From the NCBI GenBank assembly GCA_964448135.1, contig CAYUVH010000005.1:20871-84870 (forward strand): a stretch of 64,000 bases of DNA, written 5' to 3'. Below the pieces are notes generated by a model. That model was not told where the DNA came from, ran no database searches, and was given only the letters and a program-made list of their open reading frames with translations. This document shows positions 36,372-45,580 of the stretch, in pieces; position 1 is the first letter of the stretch, and the number at the start of each line of letters is the position of its first letter. The translations under genes and the position numbers were made by a program. This DNA is from CAYUVH01 sp964448135 (lineage in GTDB: Bacteria > Verrucomicrobiota > Verrucomicrobiia > Limisphaerales > UBA8199).

Positions 36372-37559
36372 TTATCCACGGCCGGAAGGCTTCAACGCGG
36401 CGAGCAGGGCCGCTCGATAGGCGTCGCGGGAATAGCGTTGAACATACCGGGCGGCGGCGACTCTTTGGGTTTCGCGTTGAGCGGCTGACATTCCGACGGC
36501 CTCACGAATACTCTCGCGCAAAGCGCCGGCGTTGCCACTGGGAAAGAGTTGGCCCAAACCGTGCTCGCGGGTGAGCCGACCCAGCAGCTGCTCGTCCGAG
36601 ACAATGACCGGCTTCCCCGCCGCCATAGCCCTCGACAGGACACCGCTGGTGCCAAAGTGGTTTAGATAGGGCAGCAGGACTAAGTCGGCTGCGGCAAAAC
36701 CCAGCTTTTCCTCCTCCGCGCTGACGTAGCGGTTGATCAGCAAACCGCGTCCGCTCGCTTCGAGTTGCTTCAATCCCGCGGCGGTGGTGCCTTGAGGATC
36801 CTGCTGGCCGACGCATAGCAGGAACGCATTTTCTTCAGAAGACAATCCGAGCATTGCTTCGACCGCTACTGCCAGGCCTTTGCGTCGCGCGCCCGTGCCA
36901 TAAAAGAGAAAGACCTTTTTGCCTGGCGGCACCCGGAGCTTTTGCCGCGCGTTCTGACTGTCACCGTCGTAACCCGCAGGGCAGGGGTCGGGCAAAAAGG
37001 ACAGCGGCGCAGCCGACAGTTCGCGCTGGAGATCGGCAACCAGAAATTCGTCCACCAGCAGAAGCTGGTAAAGCCAGCCGTCCCGGAGCAGACGCCGGAA
37101 ACCCATCGTTTTGATGGTCCGACCGGGTGACCAGGCGGGAGCGACGAGAAAGCGTGGCCGGTGATAAATCCCGCCCATCCGACCTTTTAACACCGGAGGC
37201 GGCATCCAGCCGAAAGCGGCGCGGCGCCAGCAAGAGGATGCGATTTCATCGAAAGCGCAAAGGAATACGCGGCTCGCGCCACTGGTTTCCAAGCACCAGG
37301 CCACCGAGTTTGCCTTGCCATCCAAATGACGCCGGCCGTTCGCATCGTACGCGGAGAACGCTTTTATTTCCGTCACGAGCGGGCCCAGGTGATCGTGCAA
37401 CTTTTCCTTTGCCCCGGAGCGCAAGTCCACCGCGAGCGAAAGTTGGTATCCGGCGGAAAGCAAATCCTCGACGATGAACCGAAGCCAGCCGAGGTGATGA
37501 CCTTCCGTGCGCGGCTCATAAACGAGCAAATGCTCGGGCGATTGGGCGCCGCCGGTCAT
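36372..37559 (-). CDS. GT4/GT1-type glycosyltransferase
   Basis: A 395-residue GT-B enzyme whose ATG at 37559 overlaps the preceding stop (ATGA). The C-terminal donor half carries KKVFLFYGTGARRKGLAVAV, a sugar-nucleotide phosphate-binding loop, and GFAAADLVLLPYLNHFGTSG followed by GKPVIVSDEQLLG, as in GT4 enzymes. The N-terminal acceptor half has EGHHLGWLRFIVEDLL. Neither sugar nor acceptor can be inferred. It is the middle of a three-gene leftward transferase operon. Confidence 0.82.
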   Translation of the reverse strand: MTGGAQSPEHLLVYEPRTEGHHLGWLRFIVEDLLSAGYQLSLAVDLRSGAKEKLHDHLGPLVTEIKAFSAYDANGRRHLDGKANSVAWCLETSGASRVFLCAFDEIASSCWRRAAFGWMPPPVLKGRMGGIYHRPRFLVAPAWSPGRTIKTMGFRRLLRDGWLYQLLLVDEFLVADLQRELSAAPLSFLPDPCPAGYDGDSQNARQKLRVPPGKKVFLFYGTGARRKGLAVAVEAMLGLSSEENAFLLCVGQQDPQGTTAAGLKQLEASGRGLLINRYVSAEEEKLGFAAADLVLLPYLNHFGTSGVLSRAMAAGKPVIVSDEQLLGRLTREHGLGQLFPSGNAGALRESIREAVGMSAAQRETQRVAAARYVQRYSRDAYRAALLAALKPSGRG

Positions 37560-38332
37560 TTGCGGGTGTCCGCGTTGAGTTGCGCTTCGCGGGCCCGGGC
37601 GTAGCGGAGAAATGTGTAAAACGCGGTGAGCCACGCGATGGAGTATCCCTGCCAGCTGTCCAGGAAACCGAGCTTGAAAACATAAGCGCGCACGAAGCGC
37701 CAGCCGGGCCGGAAAACAAGATCGAAAAGCGACACCCGGCGGCCCTGTTTTTCGGCCGAGCGCACGAAGTCATCCGCATACTGCACGGTTTTGGCCACCT
37801 GCTGATTGAGTGTGTCGCTTGTGTAGTGCAACAGGTCACCGCGCAGCCTGGCAATTTCGCCGTCCACGGACAGGGACGCATGCGGGTCCACGCCCACCCA
37901 CCGGGCTTTGCCGCGTTGCCAGAGGCGGATGCAGCGGTCGGGATACCAATCGCCGTGACGAATCCAGCGGCCGAAGTAAAATGTAAGACGCGGAAGACTA
38001 AGCGCCGAGCAGGAAGGAGGGGCCTGATTAAAAAGGGAAAGGACTTCTTCGCGCAATTGATCGGAAACAACCTCGTCGGCGTCGAGGTTGAACAGCCACG
38101 GTTGAGTAGCTTTTTCGGCGGCGGAATTTTTTTGCGCGATGAAGCCTTTCCACGGCTCGCGAAAGACGCGGGCGCCGTATTTAGCCGCGATTTCCTCAGT
38201 GCCGTCCGAAACCTCCTGATTGAGCACGATGATGATTTCGCCCGCCCAGGCGGACACGCTTTCCAGCGTCCGCGCAATCCGATGGGCTTCCGCCCCGGAA
38301 ATCATGCACACGGAGATGGGCAGTCGCTTCAT
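37556..38332 (-). CDS. GT2 glycosyltransferase (WaaE/KdtX-like)
   Basis: A 258-residue GT-A enzyme. ISVCMISGAEAHRIARTLES and WAGEIIIVLNQEVSDGTEEI begin the fold, and WLFNLDADEVVS holds the metal-binding D-x-D. The C-terminal half has WIRHGDWYPDRCIRLWQRG and HYTSDTLNQQV. This is the pattern of WaaE-type core glucosyltransferases. It starts a leftward operon with the GT4 and GT9 genes, so the three may extend a lipopolysaccharide core. Confidence 0.88.
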   Translation of the reverse strand: MKRLPISVCMISGAEAHRIARTLESVSAWAGEIIIVLNQEVSDGTEEIAAKYGARVFREPWKGFIAQKNSAAEKATQPWLFNLDADEVVSDQLREEVLSLFNQAPPSCSALSLPRLTFYFGRWIRHGDWYPDRCIRLWQRGKARWVGVDPHASLSVDGEIARLRGDLLHYTSDTLNQQVAKTVQYADDFVRSAEKQGRRVSLFDLVFRPGWRFVRAYVFKLGFLDSWQGYSIAWLTAFYTFLRYARAREAQLNADTRK

Positions 38333-38552
38333 TCTTTTTGCTGCGTCGAGTCAGAAGACGCCGTCGGCGGTTCACGTTACGGGGCATGCTTCGGAGCGGC
38401 AAGCCTGATTGCGATCAGCGGCTGGCAATTTGGCTGTTATTCGAAATGCGCGATGCCTAATTTGTTGCCGTGATGAATTGCCGGAACTGTGACTGCGCGT
38501 GCAGAAATGCTGCACCCGCGGGCGGCGCTGTTTTCAAGGCGGGCGATGGCGT
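38333..38552. other. Divergent 220-bp spacer between two glycan units
   Basis: It separates the leftward WaaE-like gene from the rightward sulfatase-fold gene and should carry both promoters. No repeats, RNA genes or clear promoter boxes are visible. Confidence 0.4.
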
Positions 38553-39992
38553 ATGAATATCCTGGTCATTTGCGCAGACACATTTCGCTACGATCACCTT
38601 GGCTTTCTGGGGAAGCAGAAAGTGTTCACGCCCAATCTGGACAACCTCGCAAAGGAGAGCGCCAGTTTCTCGGACTTTCAGCTTTGTTCTTTTCCCACGG
38701 TGGTAAACCGAATCGAAGTCTTTTCGGGTCGTTGCGCGTTTCCCCGGTACGGCTGGGCGGCGCAGCCCTACGAATATCCCGTCCTGTCGCAAATCTTCCA
38801 GAAGCACGGATTCACGACTGCGTTGATTGGTGACAACGTGCAGGTGATGAAGCCCGAATATCATTTCGGACGCGGATTCGATTACGTGGGCCACATCCGC
38901 GGACAGCAGCAGGACAATTGGCGGCCGAAGGACGCGCCGATGTCCGAATTACCGTGCCCACTTTCAAAGATAGATGCCTCGCCCAAGCGGCTGGCCCGAT
39001 ACCGGCGCAACGCGCATTACTACCGGGAACTGGGGACCAATGCCACCGAGTGCGTCTTTCGCGACACGATGCGCTGGCTGGACAAAGCGCCCGACAAATT
39101 CTTCCTGTGGATTGATTCCTTCGATCCGCATGAGCCATGGGACGCGCCCAAAAAATACCTGGAGAAATATCCCTGGGATCCGCAGGGAGCCGAGGTCATC
39201 TGGCCTCACTCCGGGCGGGCGAGCGAGTTTTACACCGAGCCTGACCTCGCGAATATGCGCAGTCTTTATCGCGCCGAGGTCACGCAAACGGATTTCTGGA
39301 TCGGCGAATTGATGGCGCATCTCCGCAAGCTCAACCGCCTCGACGATACCGTCGTTCTTTTTCTGTCCGACCACGGCCATTACTTCGGCGAGCACAACAT
39401 GATTGGCAAGTTCATGAAGCGGAGCATGGACCGGCCGACGACGATTTACGAAGAGATTGGGCACATTCCATTGCTTGTGCGGCATCCCCAAGGGATGGCG
39501 GCCGGCAAAACGATTCCCGGGCTGTGCCAGCCTCCCGATCTCATGCCCACACTTGTCGAATTGGCCGGTCTGCCGCCTGTGGCATGGACGGAAGGTCGTT
39601 CTCTGGCGCCCCGGCTTCAGGGCAAACCCGGCGAACAGAAATTCGCCATCGGCGGTTCGCATATCCACCGGGGTCAAATAAGCTGCCTGACCGTTTGGAC
39701 TGACGACTGGTGCCTGGTTTATTCGCCGCTCACGGGATTGGAAGACGCCGAGCTGTTCCACCGCAAGACCGACCCCGATCAGCTAACGAACGTTATTACG
39801 AATAACCGCACGATAGCGCAGAACCATTTCGAGCTGATCAGCAAATGGTTCGCTCAACTCAAAACGCCCGCGGCCCGGCAGAAGCAACTCCTTTACAACG
39901 TGCCTTTCAGCGCGATGGATACCTTCAAATATCGGATGTGGCGGCTGGGCAACCGGTGCGCGTATGCCGCTCGCCGCCTGGGCTTTGCTTAG
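38553..39992 (+). CDS. Sulfatase-fold hydrolase without the usual formylglycine site
   Basis: A 479-residue cytoplasmic-looking member of the alkaline phosphatase/sulfatase superfamily. MNILVICADTFRYDHLG gives the first metal aspartate (D9), FTPNLDNLA the next landmark, and FLSDHGHYFGEHN the second metal site. At the nucleophile position, where sulfatases have C/S-x-P-x-R, it has T49-V-V-N-R. With Thr it cannot carry formylglycine, so phosphodiesterase, phosphatase or transferase chemistry is possible. No signal peptide is seen. It overlaps the next glycosyltransferase gene by 29 bp, which suggests a role in glycan modification. Confidence 0.8.
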   Translation: MNILVICADTFRYDHLGFLGKQKVFTPNLDNLAKESASFSDFQLCSFPTVVNRIEVFSGRCAFPRYGWAAQPYEYPVLSQIFQKHGFTTALIGDNVQVMKPEYHFGRGFDYVGHIRGQQQDNWRPKDAPMSELPCPLSKIDASPKRLARYRRNAHYYRELGTNATECVFRDTMRWLDKAPDKFFLWIDSFDPHEPWDAPKKYLEKYPWDPQGAEVIWPHSGRASEFYTEPDLANMRSLYRAEVTQTDFWIGELMAHLRKLNRLDDTVVLFLSDHGHYFGEHNMIGKFMKRSMDRPTTIYEEIGHIPLLVRHPQGMAAGKTIPGLCQPPDLMPTLVELAGLPPVAWTEGRSLAPRLQGKPGEQKFAIGGSHIHRGQISCLTVWTDDWCLVYSPLTGLEDAELFHRKTDPDQLTNVITNNRTIAQNHFELISKWFAQLKTPAARQKQLLYNVPFSAMDTFKYRMWRLGNRCAYAARRLGFA

Positions 39993-41157
39993 TAAACCCG
40001 GTCGTTGCTTGCGCATACTCCATCTCAACTCGATGCTGACTGGCGGGGGCACGGATGACCGCTCCGTCCGCACCGCCAAGGCGCTCATGGACCTTGGTGA
40101 GCAGGTGTGGCTGGCCGGTCCTTCGGGGCGGGAATACACCAGGATAGTGCAGGACCTGGGCGTTCCTTTCGAGGCCGTTCCCCTTGGTCCGCTAAAACTT
40201 CCGCTCATTTTCAAGACCGCCGGTCTGATCCGGCGACACGACATTCAAATTATTCACGCGCGGCACGGTCGGGATTATTGGCCGGCGGTGATGGCGGCGA
40301 AACTTTCCGGCCGAGGTCCGAAGATTGTGCTCAGCCGTCACCTCGCGAAAAGTCCCGGCTCGTGGCCCAGCCGCCGGTTTCTGCTAGGCCAATGTGACGC
40401 TTTCGTTGCCGTCTCGCATTTCGTCGCGAAGGTGCTGCGGGAAGGGGATGCGGATCCGGGCGCGGACAACGAAGAGCGACACCTTCGGCCGCCGATGCTG
40501 GGCGACCATTCCAGGATCCATGTGGTTTATGGCGGTTTCGACATGAAGCTTTTCCGTCCTGCCGATGCGACGGCGCAACGGAAGTCATGGGGCTTGGAAC
40601 CGCAGCATTATGCCTTTGGCGTGGTTGGTGGTTACGCGTTGCCGCGCGGAAAGGGACAGCCGGAATTCCTTGAAGCGGCCGCGCGAATCCATTCCGAGGT
40701 TCCGCACGCGCGCTTTCTAATCATCGGCCGGGGCAACATGCAGGCGCAGCTCGAAGCGCAGATCGCGCGTTTGAAACTTACCGGTATCGCGTCACTTACT
40801 CCGTACTGCCACGACATGCCCGCCGCGATGAATGCCCTCGATTGCATGGTGTTGCCGCAGGTCGGTACCGAGGCCATACCGGGAGTCGTCCTTGAAGCGC
40901 TCGCCTGCGGCAAGCCCGCCATTGCGTCTGATCTCGATGGAATTCCGGAAGCGTTCGCCGCCGGAAATTACGGGCAGCTGGTCAAGCCCGGCTCAATTGA
41001 GGGGCTCGCGGCAGCCATGAAAGCGTGGGCTCGAATACCGCCGCTGGATGCGGCGGCGAAACAGGTGCTGCATGCCAGGATCGCCGAACGTTTTTCGCTG
41101 GAACGATCTGCGGCGGACCTTGCGGCGCTGTACGCCTCGCTGCTAAAACCCTCCTAG
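39964..41157 (+). CDS. GT4 glycosyltransferase
   Basis: A 397-residue GT-B enzyme. The acceptor domain starts RILHLNSMLTGGGTDD and contains IIHARHGRDYWPAVMAA. The donor domain has VVGGYALPRGKGQPEFLEAA, HARFLIIGRGN and PQVGTEAIPGVVLEALACGK, the E-x7-E region of GT4 retaining enzymes. The start inside the previous gene gives 16 extra residues before the fold, so translation may begin slightly later. The next gene follows after 4 bp. Confidence 0.88.
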   Translation: MPLAAWALLSKPGRCLRILHLNSMLTGGGTDDRSVRTAKALMDLGEQVWLAGPSGREYTRIVQDLGVPFEAVPLGPLKLPLIFKTAGLIRRHDIQIIHARHGRDYWPAVMAAKLSGRGPKIVLSRHLAKSPGSWPSRRFLLGQCDAFVAVSHFVAKVLREGDADPGADNEERHLRPPMLGDHSRIHVVYGGFDMKLFRPADATAQRKSWGLEPQHYAFGVVGGYALPRGKGQPEFLEAAARIHSEVPHARFLIIGRGNMQAQLEAQIARLKLTGIASLTPYCHDMPAAMNALDCMVLPQVGTEAIPGVVLEALACGKPAIASDLDGIPEAFAAGNYGQLVKPGSIEGLAAAMKAWARIPPLDAAAKQVLHARIAERFSLERSAADLAALYASLLKPS

Positions 41158-41161
41158 GCGA

Positions 41162-41908
41162 ATGCGCAAATTTCCCTACTATACAGATCTCAAACCGTTT
41201 CGAGAAGTCTTCCGGCAAGGCCAGCCCATACTGACGTATCATCATGTCGGGCTCCGTCCTCGTGGTGCGGCGCTCAAGGGGCTTTATGTGAGTCCAAAGC
41301 TTTTCGCGCAACAAATGGCCGAGCTACAGGCGGCCGGTTTTGTCACGACGGATTATGGCGAAGTCACCGCGGCTGCAGTTGGGGACCCGCCGCGCGTATT
41401 CATCACCTTTGATGATGGCTTTCGCGATGTGCTGGATAACGCGTTGCCTGTTCTCCGAGAACGGAAGTGCACGAGCATTCAATTCATCGTTGCTGACCTC
41501 ATTGGGAAGTCGAATGAGTGGCAGCAGCGCGAAGGCGATGTGGCCGAGCCGCTGATGGATGACGCACAGATTCGCGACTGGCTGGCGGCGGGGCAGCAGA
41601 TTGGCTCCCATACGCTTACACATCCGTGGCTTTCACGCATTTCGCCAGCGGCCGCGCGGGAGGAGATTTTCGGCAGCAAACGGGCGCTCGAAGACAAGTT
41701 TGGCCGGCGCATCGACCATTTCTGTTATCCGTACGGTGATTGGAATGAGGCCGTGCAAGACCTGGTGATGGAGGCGGGTTACCGGACGGCCTGCATCACG
41801 AAGCGGGGAGTAAATACCCCGGCCGAATCACCGTTTGCGCTGAAGCGATTTACCGCGCGGTATCCCTCGCGCAGCTTAAAGAGTATCTGGAAGCGGCTGT
41901 GGCAATAG
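41162..41908 (+). CDS. Polysaccharide deacetylase (NodB/CE4)
   Basis: A 248-residue metal-dependent deacetylase that removes acetyl groups from N-acetylated sugars. Motif 1 is FITFDDGFRD, with the catalytic base and metal aspartates; motif 2 is SHTLTHPW, with two metal histidines; motif 3 is HFCYPYGDWNE. ILTYHHVG near residue 23 is typical of the single-domain type. No signal peptide is seen. It is the last gene of the sulfatase-fold/GT4/deacetylase unit and likely trims the glycan being built. Confidence 0.9.
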   Translation: MRKFPYYTDLKPFREVFRQGQPILTYHHVGLRPRGAALKGLYVSPKLFAQQMAELQAAGFVTTDYGEVTAAAVGDPPRVFITFDDGFRDVLDNALPVLRERKCTSIQFIVADLIGKSNEWQQREGDVAEPLMDDAQIRDWLAAGQQIGSHTLTHPWLSRISPAAAREEIFGSKRALEDKFGRRIDHFCYPYGDWNEAVQDLVMEAGYRTACITKRGVNTPAESPFALKRFTARYPSRSLKSIWKRLWQ

Positions 41909-41951
41909 CAGGGGAGGAATTGCCGGTCCGGCCTTGCTGTGCCAAAATGAA

Positions 41952-42587
41952 ATGAACATGAAACGGTTCAATGGTTTGCTGGGCTGTGTCGCTGTCTTTC
42001 TTTACACGGTGTTCAACAGCCCCGCGGAGGACAAGCCTGTGACTACGACGACCAATCATACTGAGACCGCAACGTTGGGCGGCGGCTGCTTTTGGTGCAC
42101 CGAGGCCATCTTTCAAATGCTGCCCGGCGTCATCAAGGTCAGCAGCGGCTATGCCGGGGGGACGAAGCCGAATCCGACCTACAAGGAAGTGTGCATGGGT
42201 GACACCGGTCACGCGGAAGTAATCCAGGTTGAATTTGATCCGGCCAAGGTCTCGTACGAAGCCATACTAAAGACGTTTTGGGACGCGCATGATCCGACGA
42301 CATTAAATCAGCAAGGCGCGGACAAGGGGACGCAGTATCGCTCCATCATCCTTTACAACAGCGAGGCGCAAAAGGCGGCGGCGGAGAAATCCAAGGCCGA
42401 AGCGCAGAAACATTTCAGCGATCTGATTACGACGCAGATTGTCCCGCTGACGCAGTTTTACAAGGCGGAGGATTACCACCAGGATTTCTATCGCGCCAAT
42501 CCGAACCAAGGCTACTGTCGGGCCGTGATTCGTCCGAAAGTGGAAAAGTTCGAGAAAAAGCTGAAGGACAGCAAGCCGCCCCAGTAG
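41952..42587 (+). CDS. msrA: Peptide methionine (S)-S-oxide reductase, exported
   Basis: A 211-residue MsrA with a signal peptide (MKRFNGLLGCVAVFLYTVF); starts at 41952 or 41958 are equivalent. It repairs oxidised methionine. The catalytic motif GGGCFWCTEAIF, then GVIKVSSGYAGG, GHAEVIQVEFDP, FWDAHDPTTLNQQGADKGTQ and the resolving cysteine in NQGYCRAVI are all present. With the signal peptide it should guard envelope proteins. It converges with cysNC 23 bp away; a small GGCCG hairpin lies between. Confidence 0.93.
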   Translation: MNMKRFNGLLGCVAVFLYTVFNSPAEDKPVTTTTNHTETATLGGGCFWCTEAIFQMLPGVIKVSSGYAGGTKPNPTYKEVCMGDTGHAEVIQVEFDPAKVSYEAILKTFWDAHDPTTLNQQGADKGTQYRSIILYNSEAQKAAAEKSKAEAQKHFSDLITTQIVPLTQFYKAEDYHQDFYRANPNQGYCRAVIRPKVEKFEKKLKDSKPPQ

Positions 42588-42610
42588 GAGGCCGCCGGCC
42601 AGCGGGCCGT

Positions 42611-44563
42611 TTACTTCGAATTTGCGGTGACCAGCTGGTTCAATTCCGTCAATCGGGTCAGAACAGCGGCCACGCATTCGGGCACCGTGGAACGCTCGGT
42701 GTGGAGCACGAGTTCGGCATTGAGTGGAGCTTCATAGGGAGCCGAGATTCCCGTGAATTCCTTGATTTCACCCCGCCGGGCCTTGGCGTAGAGCCCCTTC
42801 GGATCGCGCTCTTCGCACACTTCCAATGGCGCGCTCACATAGACTTCGAGGAATTTGCCCGCCGGAACAATCGAGCGCGCGAGATCGCGATCGGAGCGGT
42901 AGGGGGAAATGAACGCGGTGATGCACACCATGCCGGCCTCGGCGAAAAGCTTGGCCACTTCGCCCGCGCGGCGGATGTTTTCCTTGCGATCGGCGGAGGA
43001 GAAGGCGAGGTCGCGGCAGAGCCCGTGACGCAAGTTGTCGCCGTCGAGAACGAAGGCGTGGCGGCCAAGGTTGAACAATTCGCGTTCCAATTCGATGGCG
43101 ACGGTGGATTTGCCGGAACCGCTGAGGCCCGTCAGCCAGACCACACAGCCGGCGTGGCCGTTTTGGCGGGAGCGTTGTTCCGCCGTCACCTTGCCCCGGT
43201 TCCAATAAATGTTCGCGCTCTTGTGCGTGGCCTCGCCGGTGGGCCGGGGGTAACTGTCGGGGAGAATGATTCCTCCTCCGGAAACCTCATCGGCATCCAC
43301 GATCACAAACCTGCCGGTGACCACGATTTCGTTTGCGGGGTCAAAGGCGACGGGACGTTTCGTCTTTATGGTGAGATCGGCCACTTCGTGGCGGGCGACC
43401 TGCGAAGGGGTGGCGCCTCCGGATGCAGGAGAGAGAGTGGAGGCATCAATCGCGCTTTCGATGGACGCTATCTCGCATTCCAGTTCCTGCGTCGTGAGCT
43501 TCAGTTTGTATTTGCGACCGACGAACAGCGGTTGGCGGCCCAGCCAGAAAATGCGGGCTTTGAAACTGGTGAGAGCGCAGGGCGGAGCGGTTTCGTGGGA
43601 GGCGATCGCGCCGCGCTCCACGAAGATTTGGTCGGTCAAAGTGATGCCGATGGATTCCCCGGCTGCGGCCCGATCGCGGACGGGCGCGTTCCAGCATTCA
43701 ATGGACTTGACCGTGCTCAGGTTGTGACCCGGACTGAAGACCACCCGATCGCCGACGCGGATCGTGCCGGATTCGACACGGCCGGCGAGGATGCGTCGTT
43801 CGTCAAAGCGATACACATCCTGCACGGGGAACCGCAGGGGTTTGTCATTGAGCGGGGCAGGGCAGGTGAAAGTGTCGAGGGTCTGCAGGACCGTGCCGCC
43901 TTGATACCACGGAAGTTCCGGCGAAGGAGTGGCGAGGTTGGCTCCGTCGCGTGCTGAAATCGGGACGAAACATTTCGGCTCGATGCCCGCGGCACGAAGG
44001 AATTCGCGATATTCCTTTTCGATGGCCTGAAAGCGCTTTTCATCCCAGCCGACCAGATCCATTTTGTTGATGAGGACGGCGATCTGGCGAAGACCGAGGA
44101 GATTGAGAAGCGCGGCGTGGCGGCGGGAGTTTTCCTGGATGCCTTCGCGCGCATCAATCAGCAGGAGTGCGGCGTCGGCCATGGCGGCGCCGGTGACCAT
44201 GTTCTTGAGGAATTCCTTGTGGCCCGGCGCGTCAATGATGACATATTCGCGCTTGGGCGTGTGGAACCAGATTTGCGCCGTATCAATCGTGACATTCTGG
44301 TCGCGCTCGGCCTGGAGGGCGTCCATGAGATTAGCCCATTCGAATTGCGAGCCGCGGCGTTTCGCGACGGCTTGCAGCTGCTCGAGCTTGCCGGCGGGCA
44401 GTGAGCCCGTGTCGTGGAGCAGGCGTCCGACCAACGTGGATTTGCCGTGGTCCACATGGCCGACGATGACGATCTTGAGTTGCTCGCCGGTGCCGGACGA
44501 AGCCGCCGGGCGCGCAGTGATCGTGGGGGACGGCGCGGAGCCGCTGATTTCACATGTAGCCAT
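42611..44563 (-). CDS. cysNC: Bifunctional sulfate adenylyltransferase GTPase / APS kinase
   Basis: A 650-residue fusion. The N-terminal CysN part has G1 GHVDHGKST (35-43), G3 DAPGH and G4 NKMD and drives APS formation. The C-terminal CysC part begins near residue 470 with Walker A GLSGSGKST; VLDGDNLRHGL and the ISPYRSDRD loop identify APS kinase, making PAPS. Its start overlaps the cysD stop by 14 bp. It is clearly distinct in sequence from the cysN at 7658-8977 and resembles NodQ-type proteins, which supply PAPS for sulfated glycans as well as assimilation. Confidence 0.95.
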   Translation of the reverse strand: MATCEISGSAPSPTITARPAASSGTGEQLKIVIVGHVDHGKSTLVGRLLHDTGSLPAGKLEQLQAVAKRRGSQFEWANLMDALQAERDQNVTIDTAQIWFHTPKREYVIIDAPGHKEFLKNMVTGAAMADAALLLIDAREGIQENSRRHAALLNLLGLRQIAVLINKMDLVGWDEKRFQAIEKEYREFLRAAGIEPKCFVPISARDGANLATPSPELPWYQGGTVLQTLDTFTCPAPLNDKPLRFPVQDVYRFDERRILAGRVESGTIRVGDRVVFSPGHNLSTVKSIECWNAPVRDRAAAGESIGITLTDQIFVERGAIASHETAPPCALTSFKARIFWLGRQPLFVGRKYKLKLTTQELECEIASIESAIDASTLSPASGGATPSQVARHEVADLTIKTKRPVAFDPANEIVVTGRFVIVDADEVSGGGIILPDSYPRPTGEATHKSANIYWNRGKVTAEQRSRQNGHAGCVVWLTGLSGSGKSTVAIELERELFNLGRHAFVLDGDNLRHGLCRDLAFSSADRKENIRRAGEVAKLFAEAGMVCITAFISPYRSDRDLARSIVPAGKFLEVYVSAPLEVCEERDPKGLYAKARRGEIKEFTGISAPYEAPLNAELVLHTERSTVPECVAAVLTRLTELNQLVTANSK

Positions 44564-45359
44564 CGCGTCTTAGTTTTTCAAAGGCGTCTTCGCTTTCCTG
44601 GTCCTGCGCGCGGCCCGCACGCTCGGGCACATTGGAAGCCCGGAGCTCCTCGACGATCTCGCGCACCGTGGCCGCCTTCGATTTGACGGAGGACGTACAG
44701 GGCGCGCAGCCGATGCTGCGGTAGCGTTCGCCCCGCTCGTTGGCGAAGTACAGGGGAATGACCGGGATGGATTCGCGCTCGATATATTCCCAGACATTCA
44801 ATTCCGTCCAATGCAGCAGGGGATGAATCCGGACGTGCGTGCCGGGGGCAAAATCGGTTTTGAACTGGTCCCAGAATTCCGGCGGCTGGTCGGTGACATT
44901 CCACTCCATGTGTTTGTCCCGCGGGCTGAAGTAGCGCTCCTTCGCGCGGCTGGGTTCCTCATCGCGGCGGACGCCGACGATGACACCGGTGAAGTGATGC
45001 TGGTCGAGCACCTGGCGAAGCGCGTCTTTTTTAAGAGTGCCGCAGCATTCGACGCGGGTGGCATGCCCGTTGGGGAAGGTGCGGCCTTCGCGGAGGACTC
45101 CCTCATTTTTACCGACGATCAGTTCCAGCTTCCACTCGCGCACCAGCCGGTCGCGATACTCGATCATGCTGGGGATCTTGTAAGTCGTATCCACGTGCAC
45201 CAGCGGGAAGGGCACGTGGCCAAAGAAAGCCTTGCGAGCGAGGGCGAGGAGCAGGGTTGAGTCCTTGCCGATGCTCCACAGCATGGCGAGCTTGTCGAAT
45301 TTATTGTAAGCCTCGCGCAGTATGTAGATGCTTTGGCTCTCGAGTTCATCCAGCAGCAT
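44550..45359 (-). CDS. cysD: Sulfate adenylyltransferase subunit 2, second and intact copy
   Basis: A 269-residue PP-loop ATP sulfurylase from the ATG at 45359; upstream in-frame residues come from repeat DNA and are not included. LAMLWSIGKDSTLLLALARK carries the PP-loop (SIGKDS), followed by VHVDTTYKIP, GVRRDEEPSRAKERYFSPR and LLHWTELNVWEYIERE. It is about 30 residues shorter than classic CysD and closer to a different subfamily than the copy at 6687-7589. It works with the adjacent cysNC product to make APS then PAPS. Confidence 0.93.
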   Translation of the reverse strand: MLLDELESQSIYILREAYNKFDKLAMLWSIGKDSTLLLALARKAFFGHVPFPLVHVDTTYKIPSMIEYRDRLVREWKLELIVGKNEGVLREGRTFPNGHATRVECCGTLKKDALRQVLDQHHFTGVIVGVRRDEEPSRAKERYFSPRDKHMEWNVTDQPPEFWDQFKTDFAPGTHVRIHPLLHWTELNVWEYIERESIPVIPLYFANERGERYRSIGCAPCTSSVKSKAATVREIVEELRASNVPERAGRAQDQESEDAFEKLRRDGYM

Positions 45360-45419
45360 ATTCGCGAGGGAGAGTGTCCGCAGGGGCGGGGGTTGCAGCA
45401 AGAAGAAAGCAAAGTGGAA

Positions 45420-45500
45420 AAGCTCCAACCACCAATGACCAAGCACCAGAGAAACACCAAGCTCCAACCCTCAATGTGCCGGTCCTTGGCTCCTAGTGCC
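45420..45500. repeat. CCAAG-type short-period repeat upstream of second cysD
   Basis: AGCTCCAACCACCAATGACC, AAGCACCAGAGAAACACC and AAGCTCCAACCCTCAATG follow each other, then GGTCCTTGGCTCC in near-inverted form. It shares its words with the tract at 7594-7645. It lies in the promoter region of the leftward cysD. Confidence 0.65.
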
Positions 45501-45511
45501 TATTTTCTTAC

Positions 45512-45547
45512 GTCCCTTTGGGACTGGGGCGATTGCAGAAGTTTCTG
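45512..45547. repeat. Two small palindromes upstream of second cysD
   Basis: GTCCC-TTT-GGGAC (45512-45524) and CAGAA-GT-TTCTG (45536-45547) lie between the engB stop and the CCAAG repeat. The first has the look of the short GTCCC-GGGAC palindromes common between genes in related bacteria. Either could also be an operator or end signal for engB. Confidence 0.35.
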
Positions 45548-45580
45548 AATACCTGTCCTGGCGGATAACCTCCCGCGATT

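Noticed and set aside
42596..42610. Terminator between msrA and cysNC
   Set aside because: The CGGCC/GGCCG stem is only 5 bp and is followed by just three T's, too weak to call.
45360..45467. Longer N-terminus for the second CysD (start at 45467)
   Set aside because: The added residues (MELGVSLVLG...) are translation of the CCAAG-type repeat and absent from the CysD family.
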